NCBI GenBank assembly: GCA_028023455.1
Contig: JAQFVV010006273.1
Span: 3,978,142-4,042,141, forward strand
From: Epiperipatus broadwayi
Taxonomy: Eukaryota; Onychophora; Udeonychophora; Euonychophora; Peripatidae
Length of the DNA: 64,000 nucleotides
Reading direction: 5' to 3'
Positions 48,123 to 60,879 of this stretch are shown piece after piece. The notes beneath the pieces are model-generated. The model ran no database searches and was not told the origin of the DNA. It worked only from the letters and a program-made list of their open reading frames with translations. The translations under genes were made by a program, and so were the position numbers. The stretch's first letter is position 1, and each line of letters starts with the position of its first letter.

Positions 48123-48914
48123 TGATAAAATTGAAAATATTAATGTATATATTACTGATATGTTGAATGTTGGTTATGGAAGGAATATTATTTATAATAC
48201 AATTACAAAATATAATCAAAATAAGAATAATAATAAGAAAATATTAAGTAAATTAAAAAGTGATAAATGGATTTCTATTCCTTTTATATCTAATCAGCAA
48301 GCTAAATTAATTAATAAACTTTTTAGTGGTTTGTGTAGAATTTCTTTTTTCTCTTCAAATAATATAAATGATATGATAAATAACTCCAAAGCCAAGATTT
48401 CTAAGTTTGAATTAAGTTCTGTTATATATGTGTTGGAATGTGGTTGTGGAATAAAATATATAGGGGAATCCAAATGTACATTACAAAAATGATATAATGA
48501 TCATAAGACATTATATAAACGTGTACAGAAAGAAAATATATCTTCGGTAAATATGAATACTCCATCAATTATATTTGATCATAATAAAACATGTAATTAT
48601 GGTTTTAAATTTAATAATAGAGATATAAAAATTATTCAAATTGAAAGATGTAGTGAAAAACGTAAAATTAAAGAGGCAATGATGATATCTAGGAATAGAG
48701 GTGGTTTAATGAATAAACAATCGGCTAATATAAAGACAACAGAATTGTGGGAAATTTGAATAGATTGAATGATGGGTAATGCAAGTTTTTATTTTTTGTA
48801 CGTTTGTATTAACAGTTGATAAAGATTGTCAGTGAAACAATTGAAAGTACTTCTGGTAAAGAATATATTATTTAATTTTGAATACTGTGTTAAATATATT
48901 TGTTTGAATTATTA
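48123..48914 (+). mobile_element. Penelope-like element, plus copy with one nonsense change
   Basis: Mirror image of 47161-47953 (792 against 793 bp). Starts inside the element at DKIENINVYITDMLNVGYG, so it is shorter at its 5' end than the minus copy, and ends with the same 3' flank. Here the homopolymer keeps the frame, but CGA (Arg of LQKRYND) has become TGA at about 48490, splitting the frame into 48160-48492 and 48553-48759. Very few other differences are visible (Met to Val in the YMLECG motif). Each copy thus keeps what the other lost. Confidence 0.92.
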
Positions 48915-48919
48915 TTATA

Positions 48920-49660
48920 TAATTTAAAAATACAGACATTTAATGGTTGTAGTTATATATATATATAAGTTTTTGATAAATGAAGCCAATTATTCAATTT
49001 ATATAATAGATCTAGAACAAAATGTTTGAATTTTATTTACTTTCATACTTTAAATAAAATATTGTTATCTAATGTTTATATCATCATCTTTAAATATATC
49101 TCATATTTTGTAAACTAATAATTTATTTATAAGATACAATTATCTCTCTCTCATACACACAAAGTAAAAGTAATTATTCTAGAATAAGTTTATATAATGA
49201 ATAAGCATAGGAAAAAAGTAATTTAATTACTAATATAAGAAAAGTAAATTGGAATGCAGTAAATGAAATATATTAAATTATTAAGATTTTTTCTATTTTT
49301 TTTTTTTTTGTTAATGGTTTAGAAGAAATTATCTTACTATGATATATATATATATAGTGGAATCCTTGTTTGAGACCTTATATTATTAAAAAAAGAAATT
49401 GTTTTAAATGTGTATATTTTAATTCTTGCATGAGTTCATTTTGTTTTGAAACATTCATATTTATTAAAAGTTCAATAAAATAATTTAGATCATGTACATT
49501 TAAGTACAAATAAGTCAATCAAATAAATAATAAAATTACAAGAAAATCATAATCATAAAATAAAACATTCACAATAGTTATTTTAAGTGTTATTTATTTA
49601 TACCTGTGTATAGATTAATAAATATTTTTGTAATAGGTAGAAGTTATTTTATTATAATCA
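48920..49660. other. Gene-free AT-rich sequence
   Basis: Nothing supported. Confidence 0.5.
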
Positions 49661-49664
49661 ATTG

Positions 49665-50232
49665 TAATACATTAAAGATCAGCCTTTTCAAGCTATTGTG
49701 CATGCACTTTTTACGAGTGTTAATAATAAATGAATACTTTCATTTCCAACACAAGATATAGTATTTATGAAAGAATAAAATGAATCCACTTATTCTTTCC
49801 AACCCATATACTTATATATGGGCAAATATTAAGTACTGGAAATGAAAGCATGAGGATAGACCACTCACTTTAAATTACTGTATACGATGTCTGAATGAAT
49901 GACGTCGATGAAATTATCTAGAATTTACTAAACATCACTCTCAAATGAAACTTAAACATATGTAAATAAGCATTTATTTTATAGCACTATGTTTTATAAA
50001 TTGTATATACATTAAAGATCAGCCTTTTCAAGCTATTGTGCATGCGCTTTGGGTTGGAAAGAATAAGTGGATTCATTTTATTCTTTCATAAATACTATAT
50101 CTTGTGTTGGGAATGAAAGTATTCATTTATTATTACCACTTGTAAAAAGCACAAGCACAATAGCTTAAGAAGGCTGATCTTTAATGTATTACAATTTATA
50201 AAACATAGCACTATAAAATAAATGCTTATAAT
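49665..50232. repeat. Nested palindromes with three copies of one 36-bp block
   Basis: cattaaagatcagccttttc occurs at 49670 and 50010 (direct) and inverted at 50170-50193. tttatgaaagaataaaatga (49768) returns inverted at about 50070-50095, and gcatttattttatagcacta (49970) returns inverted at about 50205-50225. The result is one hairpin inside another, with the spacer carrying a single non-repeated segment (49807-49965). No coding capacity. Probably a foldback element that partly duplicated. Confidence 0.75.
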
Positions 50233-50234
50233 TA

Positions 50235-52315
50235 ATTGTAATAAATTATATATATATAAATTATTTAAAACAACTTAAAAATAAATCAAAATAAACATTT
50301 ATTTAATGTTTGGTAATTCTAAATTATTGTCAAACAGTGTATGCAACTCTCTACATGCAAAAATAACAAAATACCACATTATGTGCAAGGTATTCTAAAA
50401 ATGTCATAACAATGCTGACATAAGTGCAGATATTCTAGAAGGATTTCACTATCTAAAATAGAATTTTACTTAATTCCATAATAATTTTTGAAATGTTTGA
50501 ACATCTCATTTGTTTATAAATTCAAATTTATTCAATGATTGAATTTTAAAAAATATCTGGCTAGAAACCAATAGAATAGAAGGGGGTATTGCTTGACCAA
50601 TTACTGCCAATATATTTACCAAGATTCTATTCATATTCAGTAAGAATAACAGTCATCTCAATAATGGCGCCATTAAAAAAATCTTTAAGAAAATAAAATC
50701 ACTCTCATGATAATAATAAAATTTATTACTATTAGAAAAAATCTTTGAGGAATATCTATTTACATCTATAAAAATCAGCCAAGCACAAACATTTTTTAGG
50801 ACTGTTCAATTTCCATTCAGCTGAAACAAGAACAATCAACTATTCATGTAAGGGTTAAAAAATTATGTTAATGAAATTTAGCTGCACTTGAAATAATTTT
50901 GTGAATTTTTTTATCACCTTCAAGAAAATCAGAACAAAAAATATTTACAAGGACTTTAAATACTGGATTTTTAAATTGAATTTTTTAAAATAAAAGTTTA
51001 CTTTTTTTTACTTGCTATTGCCATACTATTTTTTAAATTTATTTTAGAATTCCCAAATAAAATTGTACATACCTAGTAAACTAATTTCTTTTAAACTTAA
51101 AAGTATATATATGACATATACCCAACAAAGTAGTGAGTGGATGAGTAAGTTGTAGAAATATTTGTATATTTTATATATATATATACCTAGATTAAAGGAT
51201 TATTTAAATGAATAGAAATAATATTTTATCATTTTAATATTTAAATAAAATCATTCTAAGATTATTTGGATCCTGTTTGATGTTGCTACATCAATAGAAT
51301 TCATCAATATCATTTTTAAGAGCATCATTATTTAGGTTTTGTTAATGTATGTTTGTCTAAGAATAGATTTTCTTTTATTGTATTTAATGTTAAGATATAT
51401 ATTTATGCTTGGATATAAATAGATGATGAGTCCATTTTTATCTTGTTTAAGATATATGTATATATTTAGAAATTTATCTTGAGTCATAACATAAAAAATA
51501 ACTAGATTAGTTTGGATTCATCTCTCCATAGGAGACCTAAAGTGTACAATATATAAATAAGTAGACATGATTGATGTAGACATTAATATTTGATCAAATA
51601 TACCTGAAATATGTATGTAAGGCTAATCTTTTTAATGTAATATTTAATACATTTATAGAATTGACAGTGATAACTCTTGTTTAGTTTTATAATAAGAATT
51701 TATGAAAACTGATTCATCTTGGTATTTATCTTACTTTTCTTTTGTATAAATTATACTAATCAAAATGACAATAACAGGTGAATTATGTAAATTAATAAAG
51801 TTACTATTCGTGAACTCAAATTTTGTAAATAAAGATATAAATGATTTTATGAAATCTAGTTTCATATTTTTATTTATTTCAGTTTTCATGGTCACTTACA
51901 ATAATAGATTTTGGTCATATATTATGCTTATAAAGTCAACATAATATATTTACCCTTGAGAGTAGACAATATAAGTTTACTTCAAATATATTTTGAAAAT
52001 TAATAAACTCCCCCTTTAATTCCAAAATATATTCTTTAAGTCTCTTTATATCTAGAAATATATTGAAATGGTTATGTGTCTCATGGAACACAACATCATA
52101 ATAGTGTGTGCATGTATATATATATATAAAGTTGAAAGGAAAAGTAGAAATAAACATAAACAAAATTTTTTTTGTAGATATTTTCTACCCAACACTGGAA
52201 TAACAGTTAAGGATTAAATAATTTTGAATTTTTAAAAAATATTATAAATTAAACATTTAAAAATATGTAATTAATATTGTATTAATTCTGATTTTGAAAT
52301 TTAAACAGCATGTTT
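50235..52315. other. Gene-free AT-rich sequence
   Basis: Short (AT)n runs; nothing else supported. Confidence 0.5.
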
Positions 52316-52319
52316 TCTG

Positions 52320-52420
52320 TTACAATAGATATATTAATATTTACTAAGGCAATTAGTAAATATTACTTACATAATCAATGTGCGTTAAATAAATTTATAA
52401 TTACAATAGATATATTAATA
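52320..52420. repeat. MITE fragment between 20-bp direct repeats
   Basis: ttacaatagatatattaata occurs at 52320-52339 and 52401-52420. Between them lies sequence whose complement (aaatttatttaacgcacatt, gtaagtaatatttac) matches the left flank of the 36.7-kb MITE. Confidence 0.7.
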
Positions 52421-52766
52421 ATTATAAAATTCCACTATCTACTTTTATTAAAGACATTTTGTAAATTAAAGCTTGTATAACATAGTGATAAAAACCCTAC
52501 AAAGTTGTTTTTGAAAGTAAAGTGAATTGAAGAGTCATTAACTTTTTTCAATCAAGATAAAAAATTGCTTTTAATTAATGTTTATTTTCACCCAGAACTA
52601 TAAAAAGATTGGGGGAGTTTTTATAGTTTTATAGATTGTGATAGCATGATTATTATGAAGATATAATTAAAAACAGTGAAAGTCTAGCTGCTGTTACCAG
52701 TTCACTACAGTAAAGTTTGGATTCACATGAAAACAAATCCCATCTTTTATGTTGTTCATATATATA

Positions 52767-52788
52767 AGATCGGAAGAGCACACTGTCT
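52767..52788 (+). other. Probable Illumina adapter remnant
   Basis: AGATCGGAAGAGCACAC (17 bases, 52767-52783) is identical to the start of the standard Illumina TruSeq adapter. GTCT, the next adapter bases, follows after one extra T. A match of this length by chance in an AT-rich genome is most unlikely. It is joined to a palindrome (tgtctaatacct ... aggtattagaca, 52784-52836, around an (AT)n core). Confidence 0.8.
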
Positions 52789-52839
52789 AATACCTAATAC
52801 CTATATATATATATATATATATATAGGTATTAGACAGCA

Positions 52840-55800
52840 CAGAGAACTGCAGGCCAAAAGTTATTGGATTATATCTTTCCCAAAGATGACAATAAGCCAG
52901 TCTACTGTTTAAAAGAGACCATCAGATTAATAAAGAATTAATTTGTGTATACTGTTTTATCTATGTGCAGAGAAGCACAAATAAAAGTACTGTATTATAT
53001 ATATATATATATAAAGTACAGTTAGTGAATAGTGGGTTATATATATTGAGAATGATATTTTAAATAATTTCTTGAAAATGTCATTTGGAATTTTTAAATT
53101 ATAAAACATTTTTAAAAGTAAATAACTCTTCAATTAAAACTAGAATAAAATAAAACTTTAGTGAAAATGTTAATTGCTAAAATCTCTATTTTAAAAGTAA
53201 AACAAAGGATTGATTCAACGACAATTTTAATTTGAAAATAAGTTAACTCCAAAAATCTTTTTAGATTGGAAAATAAGAGAACTTGCTGGAATATTTTTTA
53301 AAATGTTTATGATTAATCATGAGAAAAGAACTTCCCAAACTGAATCTCACAATAATTTTTTTTTAAAAAGAAAAAAACATTTTACCATTTGAAATAATAA
53401 ATGAATTAATAATTTTGATTCATACTATTTTTTTTATATATACATAGACATGTGAATTTTATGTATATTTTTAACATGGAATTAATTGTAGAAATATATT
53501 TTTAATAAGTTTATTATTTTGATAAATTTAAATATATATGATATAAACATCAGTGTGTGCACATATTTCCATGATAGCCATATATATATATGTAAAACAG
53601 TCATTATCTATGTATTATTAAAATGCTTTATTTTTTAATCATTATATGACAATGTCCATGTTACAGCATATCTGTGTGCTTATGTAGATGAGCATCATGT
53701 AGACACATGCTTGTTAAAATTATTCATACTTTATGAATTATTAAGATGAATTATTAAATTTTATTATTAGTTTATCACACTTCAAATATGTTCATTTTTA
53801 TACAGGCATAAATGGTTGCTAATATATGTGTTTATATAAACCTATTATGAGATATTTTAAAATCACAATGTGATAGTTTATGGAATTAATCAAAATCAGA
53901 ATGCCAAGACCTTAATTTCATTTTAATTTAATTGTTATTAATAAATTGATATTTCATTGTTAAAGTTATTTCAGTGAATTTATTTAATCCTAAAATATAA
54001 ATTGTTATATATTTGTATTATATCGTTTGGTCACAGAAACAGTTATAGAGCTTTTGCTCTCTGAACTGGATAAAACAAAGGAGATATCCTTTAATGTCCA
54101 TAGTCTACTTTTCATTTTAATTATTTATTTACAAATTTAGTTTATAGTTAATGGTATTAAGTGGCCAGAACATTGATGATAAACAGCATATTTTGATATC
54201 ACAGATTTTTTTTAATTGTTGTATTTTGACGGATTAGCACTTATGTATCTGCATCCAGGTAATTATTGTTTGTATTTCTGCCCTAAGTTTGGAAAGGGCT
54301 AAATAATTAGCCTGGTTTATAGTAGACTTATTTCAAATCCAATCACAAGATTTTCTGTTGATTTTATTGTTGGTCATTTATGATGATGAATGATTATTGC
54401 TTTTGTGTAATTCTGGTGAACTTATAGTTAATATACTTAGTAGTGTGTTGATCTCTCACGTTCATTATTCATAGTTATTGATTATATTCATTTGTATTTA
54501 ATTTTATATTTAAATTTTGTAGTAACTAGTAATTGATAAGGATAAGTGCCATCAACACAGGTTCACCCCCAGAAATCCATACTGTTGCATTATGTATGTA
54601 GATAGACAACTTATAGAGACATAAATAATCATATGGCTTAACTTTTCTCATATTCACCATTATGTAATTTAACATTGAACATAGGTTGCATATTTTATAT
54701 ATAATATCCTGTCTCTTTCTCCTATATATAATTATGGTAATTTGAAGTATCAGGTTTGCAGTACATACCATGCCAATAATTGCTGCCTCAATTCATGGGC
54801 ATATTGAATAAGAGGATGGATCTTTTATCATATATACCATTACAGTATTCATACCATCCATTACTAACCAGAATAAGACCAATCCTATATCTCTTATCTT
54901 TACACTTTGTACAATTTAACTCTTCAATTTTCAAAAATAATAAAAGCACACATTTTTACAGGCATAGATTAGTTGCAATTTATCCTAGTGTTGTTTTCAT
55001 TTAAAAGTCAAAGTCAGTTAATCCTCAGGAGATGATGATATAATTATGGTGATTGGGTAGACTTTTAAATTAATCAGCAATGCATTTTCAGTGATTGTAT
55101 AAATAAATAAAAATCCATAAATCAAGAGTTTTTTTCTGGTAATGATAATTTATATTTAATAAATTATTTCTTTCCAATACCGTGATTTATATCTTGACCA
55201 TAGTTACAATTCTTACAACAAACAATTTTTTTAAATTTAGTATTGTCTTGGTGAAGTTTTTTCTTCTGCTCTTTTCAATAATTGGAGATCAACTGATTTT
55301 TTTAAAAATTTAACCCAGTCTATGATTAAAAAATGTGTTTCTTGCTTCCCTTTTAATCTTTTTAAGAATTCTTCCATATTTTTTTAACATTTACTGATTT
55401 CATTTTTTATCTTTTAATTATTACTCGATTTGTAGATTCTTTTTTTTTGGTTATCTACAAATGTAATCAAGTTAATTTTTAAAAAATAAAGTTTATATAT
55501 TATAACAATAACTATGTGCAGAGCATCCAGTTTGTGCTGTAGATAAGCAAAATTGAATAGCAAATAATAGTTTTAAAGTAATCTATTAAATAATCAACAA
55601 TTATATAGCAATACAATTGTAGAGGGTATTTCGATTTGATATATATAAAACACTACCACATAGTTATTAATAACTATTTGCTTCTACAATTGCACATTTC
55701 AAACTTTGCACATCAGGGAGCATGTTCTTAAAGCTTTGGGTTTTTTTCTGAGTGTTGTGTGTGGTACTAATGCTGTATAATTGTTAGCATGTGTTATTAA

Positions 55801-58085
55801 AACAAGAGGTATTATGACAATGTGCTAATTAGATATTATTACCTCATGTAATTTTAGAAAATATAAAAGTATTATAAACTATACTTGCTTTTGAATATGC
55901 ATAAAATTACAATCAGACAAATTAATAAATAATTTATTAATGAAAGAATAAATCAATAGAATATTATTTGTAGATTCCTGCTAGGACACTTCTCAAGTTG
56001 GATATCAAAAAAAAACATTCAAATCTTTTATGATTGTAACTTCTTACATATGTATATGAAAAAAGAAAATATTTATGTCATTGCAACTTTCATTGGAATA
56101 GTTTTATTCATGAACAAAATATATTGTCCCACTTGATAATTTCAAATTTCAGTTTTTCATTCTATATTTTTTATAGTTCATTATATCTTTTATTTATTCA
56201 CCTTGAATATTAAAAAAAAGCATTGTTTCTTTCTTCTAGACTTACCATTGTGACTTGAAAGGCTTTCTTTTTCCTTTGAATATCTTTTTTCTCTTAATTA
56301 TTATCACACAAACATTAAATATAGTTACAATAGTGTTAGTATTTGTTGTCGCTTGAAACAAAAACTTTATTGGTAATTTGTCTGAGAGATTCTGTTTCTT
56401 TCCTCTTTAGCAGCTTCTAATAGGTGACAGGAAAATCACTGAACAATGTATTGAGAACAGCTGGTGTGTTATTTGCTTCAATCTAGTGTTCCATATTAAA
56501 AGACTGTCCAAATATAATAAATATTTCTATAACTTTTAATAAATCAAACTAATTAAAATAAAAATTGATATTTCTTGTATAATTTTTAAGTTAATAGTTA
56601 ATTCTTTTTTCTTTTACTTTTTCAAACAAGAGCAAGTAGGAGTCACTTTTTATATATATATTATCAACTTCATTTAAATACAAAATGTTTTTGCTTTATT
56701 TATAAATTTTGGGGATTGGTTCCTCAACAAATTTATACAGTAATTTGTATTCTAAGAAAGGTGAAAATAATTAAATATATATATATCAGTGCATATTTAA
56801 CTCAATAAATAAAATATTTATTCACACAATTATTTTCTGCATTTATTTATTTCCATCTTGTATGCATATACACAAATAAGTAAGCAGACGTGTTATTTTT
56901 CAAAATATAATCACAATGAAACTTTGGCATTACTATGATAATGATTATAATATATATATATTTCAAACCGTTTTGTTTCTATTAAAACACCATTACCTGG
57001 ATCAAATTCTTTTATTGACATTTATTTTAATAAAGATTTATAAATTATGTCTTTATTTAGGTACTTAATCCAAGTAAAAATATTGTTATATATCTCACCT
57101 ATGTACAAACATACATGCACATTAAAAAAATACTACTGAATTATTGCATTTCCCTTTAACCAATTATTATTAGTAATTTTAAAATCATTTTGAATAACCC
57201 ATTTTATGCTACTATATTATCTACATACTGCTGGCTAAATCATCTTTTTAAACTTCTATTTCCAGCATCACACTATATTATAAGAATTTAGCCTGCAGGC
57301 ACAAAGTGGAATTCGCCAGAGTTAGCGTGGTATTTAGATAACAATAATTTGAAATCTTTATATATACGGTACACATTTTTTTTTACTCATTTCTGATATT
57401 ATATATTTGTAATAATTTTAATTATTCATAAAATTATTAAAAAAAGAATACTTAATGTTTCTGCTTTAGAAATATGAATTTGAGTTGAACTTAATTAGCA
57501 TTTTTAATACCAATATTCAATAGAATTTTGTTCTTGCAATTAACATTGTCTTCGTTTATAAAAACTGAGATCACAATTAAAACAAGAATCCATTTTTGTC
57601 AATATAACAGCTAGATATTATTGCTGTCAGTCTTTGAACAATATTTAGATACAGTAATTTAAAATATATTTGTTACGAATATGAATTACATATCTCATAG
57701 TGTAAAGTTTCTGATATATACTCATATTGATAGACAAAAAGATATATTTATCTTCACAAATATTTATATAAATGTGTCTTTTTCTTTATTTTACTAATTT
57801 TATTTACATACATATATATATTAATTTTTTTTATTATGCAAATTCTTACAATAAGGCTTCTTATTCTTTTTGTTTTTTAACTCTTTATTAATAGGCTAAA
57901 TACTTTTTTTTTGCTGCAATCAATTTTTGGTCCTTTATCTGTGTTGTATTATTGTCATTTGTGCATCAAAACTACTTTTTCATTATGCAAATTTGCAAAA
58001 ATTTTTAAGACATCTTATTCAATCTCTTCTCTAGATAGAAAGCAGGATATTTTGCATTTAAATGGGTAAAACTCTTACAAAAGTT
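52840..58085. other. Gene-free AT-rich stretch
   Basis: Over 5 kb with no recognised gene. The 81- and 74-codon frames near 54.5-55.0 kb show no domain. One possible minus-strand donor at 56250 could not be tied to a convincing exon. Confidence 0.5.
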
Positions 58086-58089
58086 AGCC

Positions 58090-58605
58090 TTCCGAAATGT
58101 GATATGTTAAACTATCCATCATCTATCATAAAATATTTAATGACTAGATAATTTTAAATATTATTCAAATTTTTCAAATATAAGTAATTTTTCAATAATA
58201 ACACACAAATAGACAAGGCAAATTAGGAATTACACAATGTTTTAAGTAATAGTATTCTCCATTCTTCTTCAGGTGTTGCTAACATGATCTGTGACAATAT
58301 TAGCATAGAAGTCAAACTTACACTTTGTTCTTGAATATCGAATTTAAGGCAATGCTCCAACAAACTGAACTATTCTGTCAAAAGAGTTTGACTCCTATGC
58401 TAATGTTGTTTTGTTCAGGCCAGCAACATTTGAAGAAGTGTGGAAAATAATACTACTCAAAATGTTGTGTAATTCATAATTTGCAATGTCTATTTGTGCA
58501 TTATCATTAACAAGTTGTCTATACAGTATTTGAAAAGTTTAAAATTTTCTAGACATTCAACATTTAATGCTAGATGATAAATATAGTCCAACCTTCTTAT
58601 ATATT
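58090..58605. repeat. Inverted dimer of PLE 3' tails without a PLE body
   Basis: The left half is minus-oriented (catcatctatcataaaatat, gaattacacaatgttttaag, cttcttcaggtgttgc) and the right half plus-oriented (gactcctatgctaatgttg, aatactactcaaaatgttgt, cattcaacatttaatgctag). The axis lies near 58335-58385. It has the same tail as the 30.85-34.78 kb PLE pair but the coding regions are missing. Confidence 0.75.
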
Positions 58606-58609
58606 TGTA

Positions 58610-59085
58610 TTGATTATGATATTGATAACACAATCAGATAGAATTAGCTAATAAATAATTATATCAATCCATTGTTAGTTATTTCAGGTTGGTGAATTGC
58701 TGATATTAAAATGACTCGTTAACCTAATACTTGTAATCATTTTTATTTCAAATAAACATCCATTTTTATAGCCAGCTTTTCTACTTTATTGTGAATAGTT
58801 GGATTTATTGATCTAGTTATGCAATTGGTTTGATATTGCTAGTGGCTACAGGTTACATTGTTTATTGTTTTATTTGTCAGATATCTTGTATTCTTAATAT
58901 AATCTAGAGAGCTCTGTAATTAAGAAAAAATATTATTTAAAATAATAACAAGACTGAATCTCCAATAATATGCCAGATAAATGTTCATCATAAACAAAAA
59001 CTTAAATTTTTAGTGTTGTTCCATGAAATATGGACATATGATGTTAATGAATTGTGTGAAGTTAATTTGCATCTTCTTGTAAGAG
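58610..59085. other. Gene-free AT-rich sequence
   Basis: Nothing supported. Confidence 0.5.
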
Positions 59086-59089
59086 AGAG

Positions 59090-59263
59090 ATGAAGCCGGA
59101 TAAAATTGGTGAAGAAAATAATATTACTGCGATAAATAATGAAATCGTGGTTTTTGGTAACGATGATAATAAGCTAAATGAAAAACCGTTACGTTATGAA
59201 GCATTTCATAGAACAACGCACAATAAGTTACTTCCTGTGCTCAAACATTATATCCACTTCTGA
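59090..59263 (+). CDS. Unrecognised 57-codon open frame, possible first exon
   Basis: MKPDKIGEENNITAINNEIV, VFGNDDNKLNEKPLRYEAFH, RTTHNKLLPVLKHYIHF, stop. It uses codons such as CCG, GCG, ACG and CGT, which are unusual in this AT-rich background. The hydrophilic, acidic-then-basic sequence resembles a protein N-terminus. A possible donor lies at TTTTTG|GTAACG (59150), which would end a first exon of about 20 codons. No domain or partner exon is recognised; function unknown, and the ORF may be chance. Confidence 0.25.
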   Translation: MKPDKIGEENNITAINNEIVVFGNDDNKLNEKPLRYEAFHRTTHNKLLPVLKHYIHF

Positions 59264-59264
59264 G

Positions 59265-60545
59265 CAATTAACTATTTCATAATTATTCTTACTAAAATAA
59301 AAATATTGGTCATTCAGATATATTTTTATTAAACAATAATAATAAAATAGTAGTCCAGGAAGTGATCCAGATGTTTGAATATCATAAATAAAAGATTAGA
59401 TTTCGATGTAGGAAATGTTTCCTTTTTTAAAAAAAAATTATAGCTTATGTTATCATTTTTTACTTAACTTCCTCTCTCTTTCAAAATGTCGTACACTTTT
59501 GAGTCTTTATCTTAGTTTCTTTATGCATTGAAATTTCTGAGAAATAAATTAAAAGCGTGAATAAAATTTAGGAGAAATTCCGTTTAGGCAGTTTTAACAT
59601 TTAGTTTATAATGTTCAGTCACTTTAAAAATATAAAAAAAAAAACATTGCAGGCAGTTAGTTATTTTAAAATTTTAACAACTTCCTCGTATTAGATTATA
59701 ATAACAATAATTCACTATTTTTTGTTATGTCATTTGTGATGAATATTAATAAATTCATATTGTTGTTGCAAAAAATAAAATAACATTTTAAAGTAAAATT
59801 TAATTAATAGCTGATCCTGATTTGTTTATTTTTACTTTCAAAATTAAAACTTTATTTACACCTTAGAGTAGATACAAAAGAAATCAATGATAGCATAAAA
59901 TTATGTCAATAAGAAAGTTTCAATGTATACATATAAATGTAGTATGCACACCACGTATATAGAAAAATCAAAAGTTATATTATATCAATAACATAGTTTC
60001 AAGAGCTGCATAAGAAAATTATGATAGGTAAACATAAATAAATATAAATAGAATTAAAGATTACACTAATGCCTTAAGGCAGTGCGTCCTATGCATAATT
60101 AGCTAGGAAGATAAAGTAAGTCAAATCTATATATAATGTTTGGAAATTCCATTGATTAATGACTATCCTGGCCCAAAGAGTAATGAGGACTATAACAATG
60201 TTTACAAGTTAATATAGGTAAATTAATTATACAATATGGAACTAATGCAAAGTTTATGTATTAAATATATAGGATGTATGAAAGATCTACATAGTTAAAG
60301 TTTAGATTATTCTTAGGTGAAAGATGGGATATATTATTTATTCAGTGGATGGAAGAAAGTTCAAGTTTTAGGTCTAAGAAATACATGAATTAAGCCTCTA
60401 GCCTCATCTGGCTCCAGATTTGGTCACTTAGCCAAGGCTGACAAGTTCGTTTGTCCTCACCTTTTATCTTGTATATTTTTTCATTTAAAAATATTTATTA
60501 TAAAACAATAATTTACAAATTTTATTTGCACATTCATGTTTTAAG
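59265..60545. other. Gene-free AT-rich sequence
   Basis: Nothing supported. Confidence 0.5.
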
Positions 60546-60549
60546 TAGA

Positions 60550-60875
60550 GGGATTTGAACTTACAATTTTTCAGTCTATATTCATTCTCATTCTATTTCA
60601 AGCAACCAATACACATGACCACCTACATGCAAAAAGTTAGATAATTCTTAATATACGAACTATGTATATCGGGGATCATCTATCTTTTTTGAATGCATGT
60701 GGTCACGTGTACCAGTTGCATACGTATATTGAAAATCATCTATCTTTTTCACATGGATGTTGTCATATGTATTGGTTGCTTGAGATGGAGTAGAGAACAA
60801 ATATAGATTGAAAAATCCTAAGTTCAAATCCTTCTACTTATATAAGAAACATTTAGTATAGGCAAATTACATACG
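60550..60875. repeat. Copy of the 24-26 kb repeat family, internally inverted
   Basis: aatacacatgaccacctaca (60610) runs in one orientation, followed by two inverted partial units (gcatgtggtcacgtgtacca and gatgttgtcatatgtattgg). It ends with taagttcaaatccttcta, a good B-box match, and catttagtatag as at 25.17 kb. Confidence 0.7.
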
Positions 60876-60879
60876 GCCT

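Noticed and set aside
56239-56310. Minus-strand GTAAGT donor with an upstream lysine-rich peptide (IQRKKKAFQVT)
   Set aside because: Considered as an ABCC exon before Walker A; the peptide is too short and unspecific and no neighbour in phase was found.
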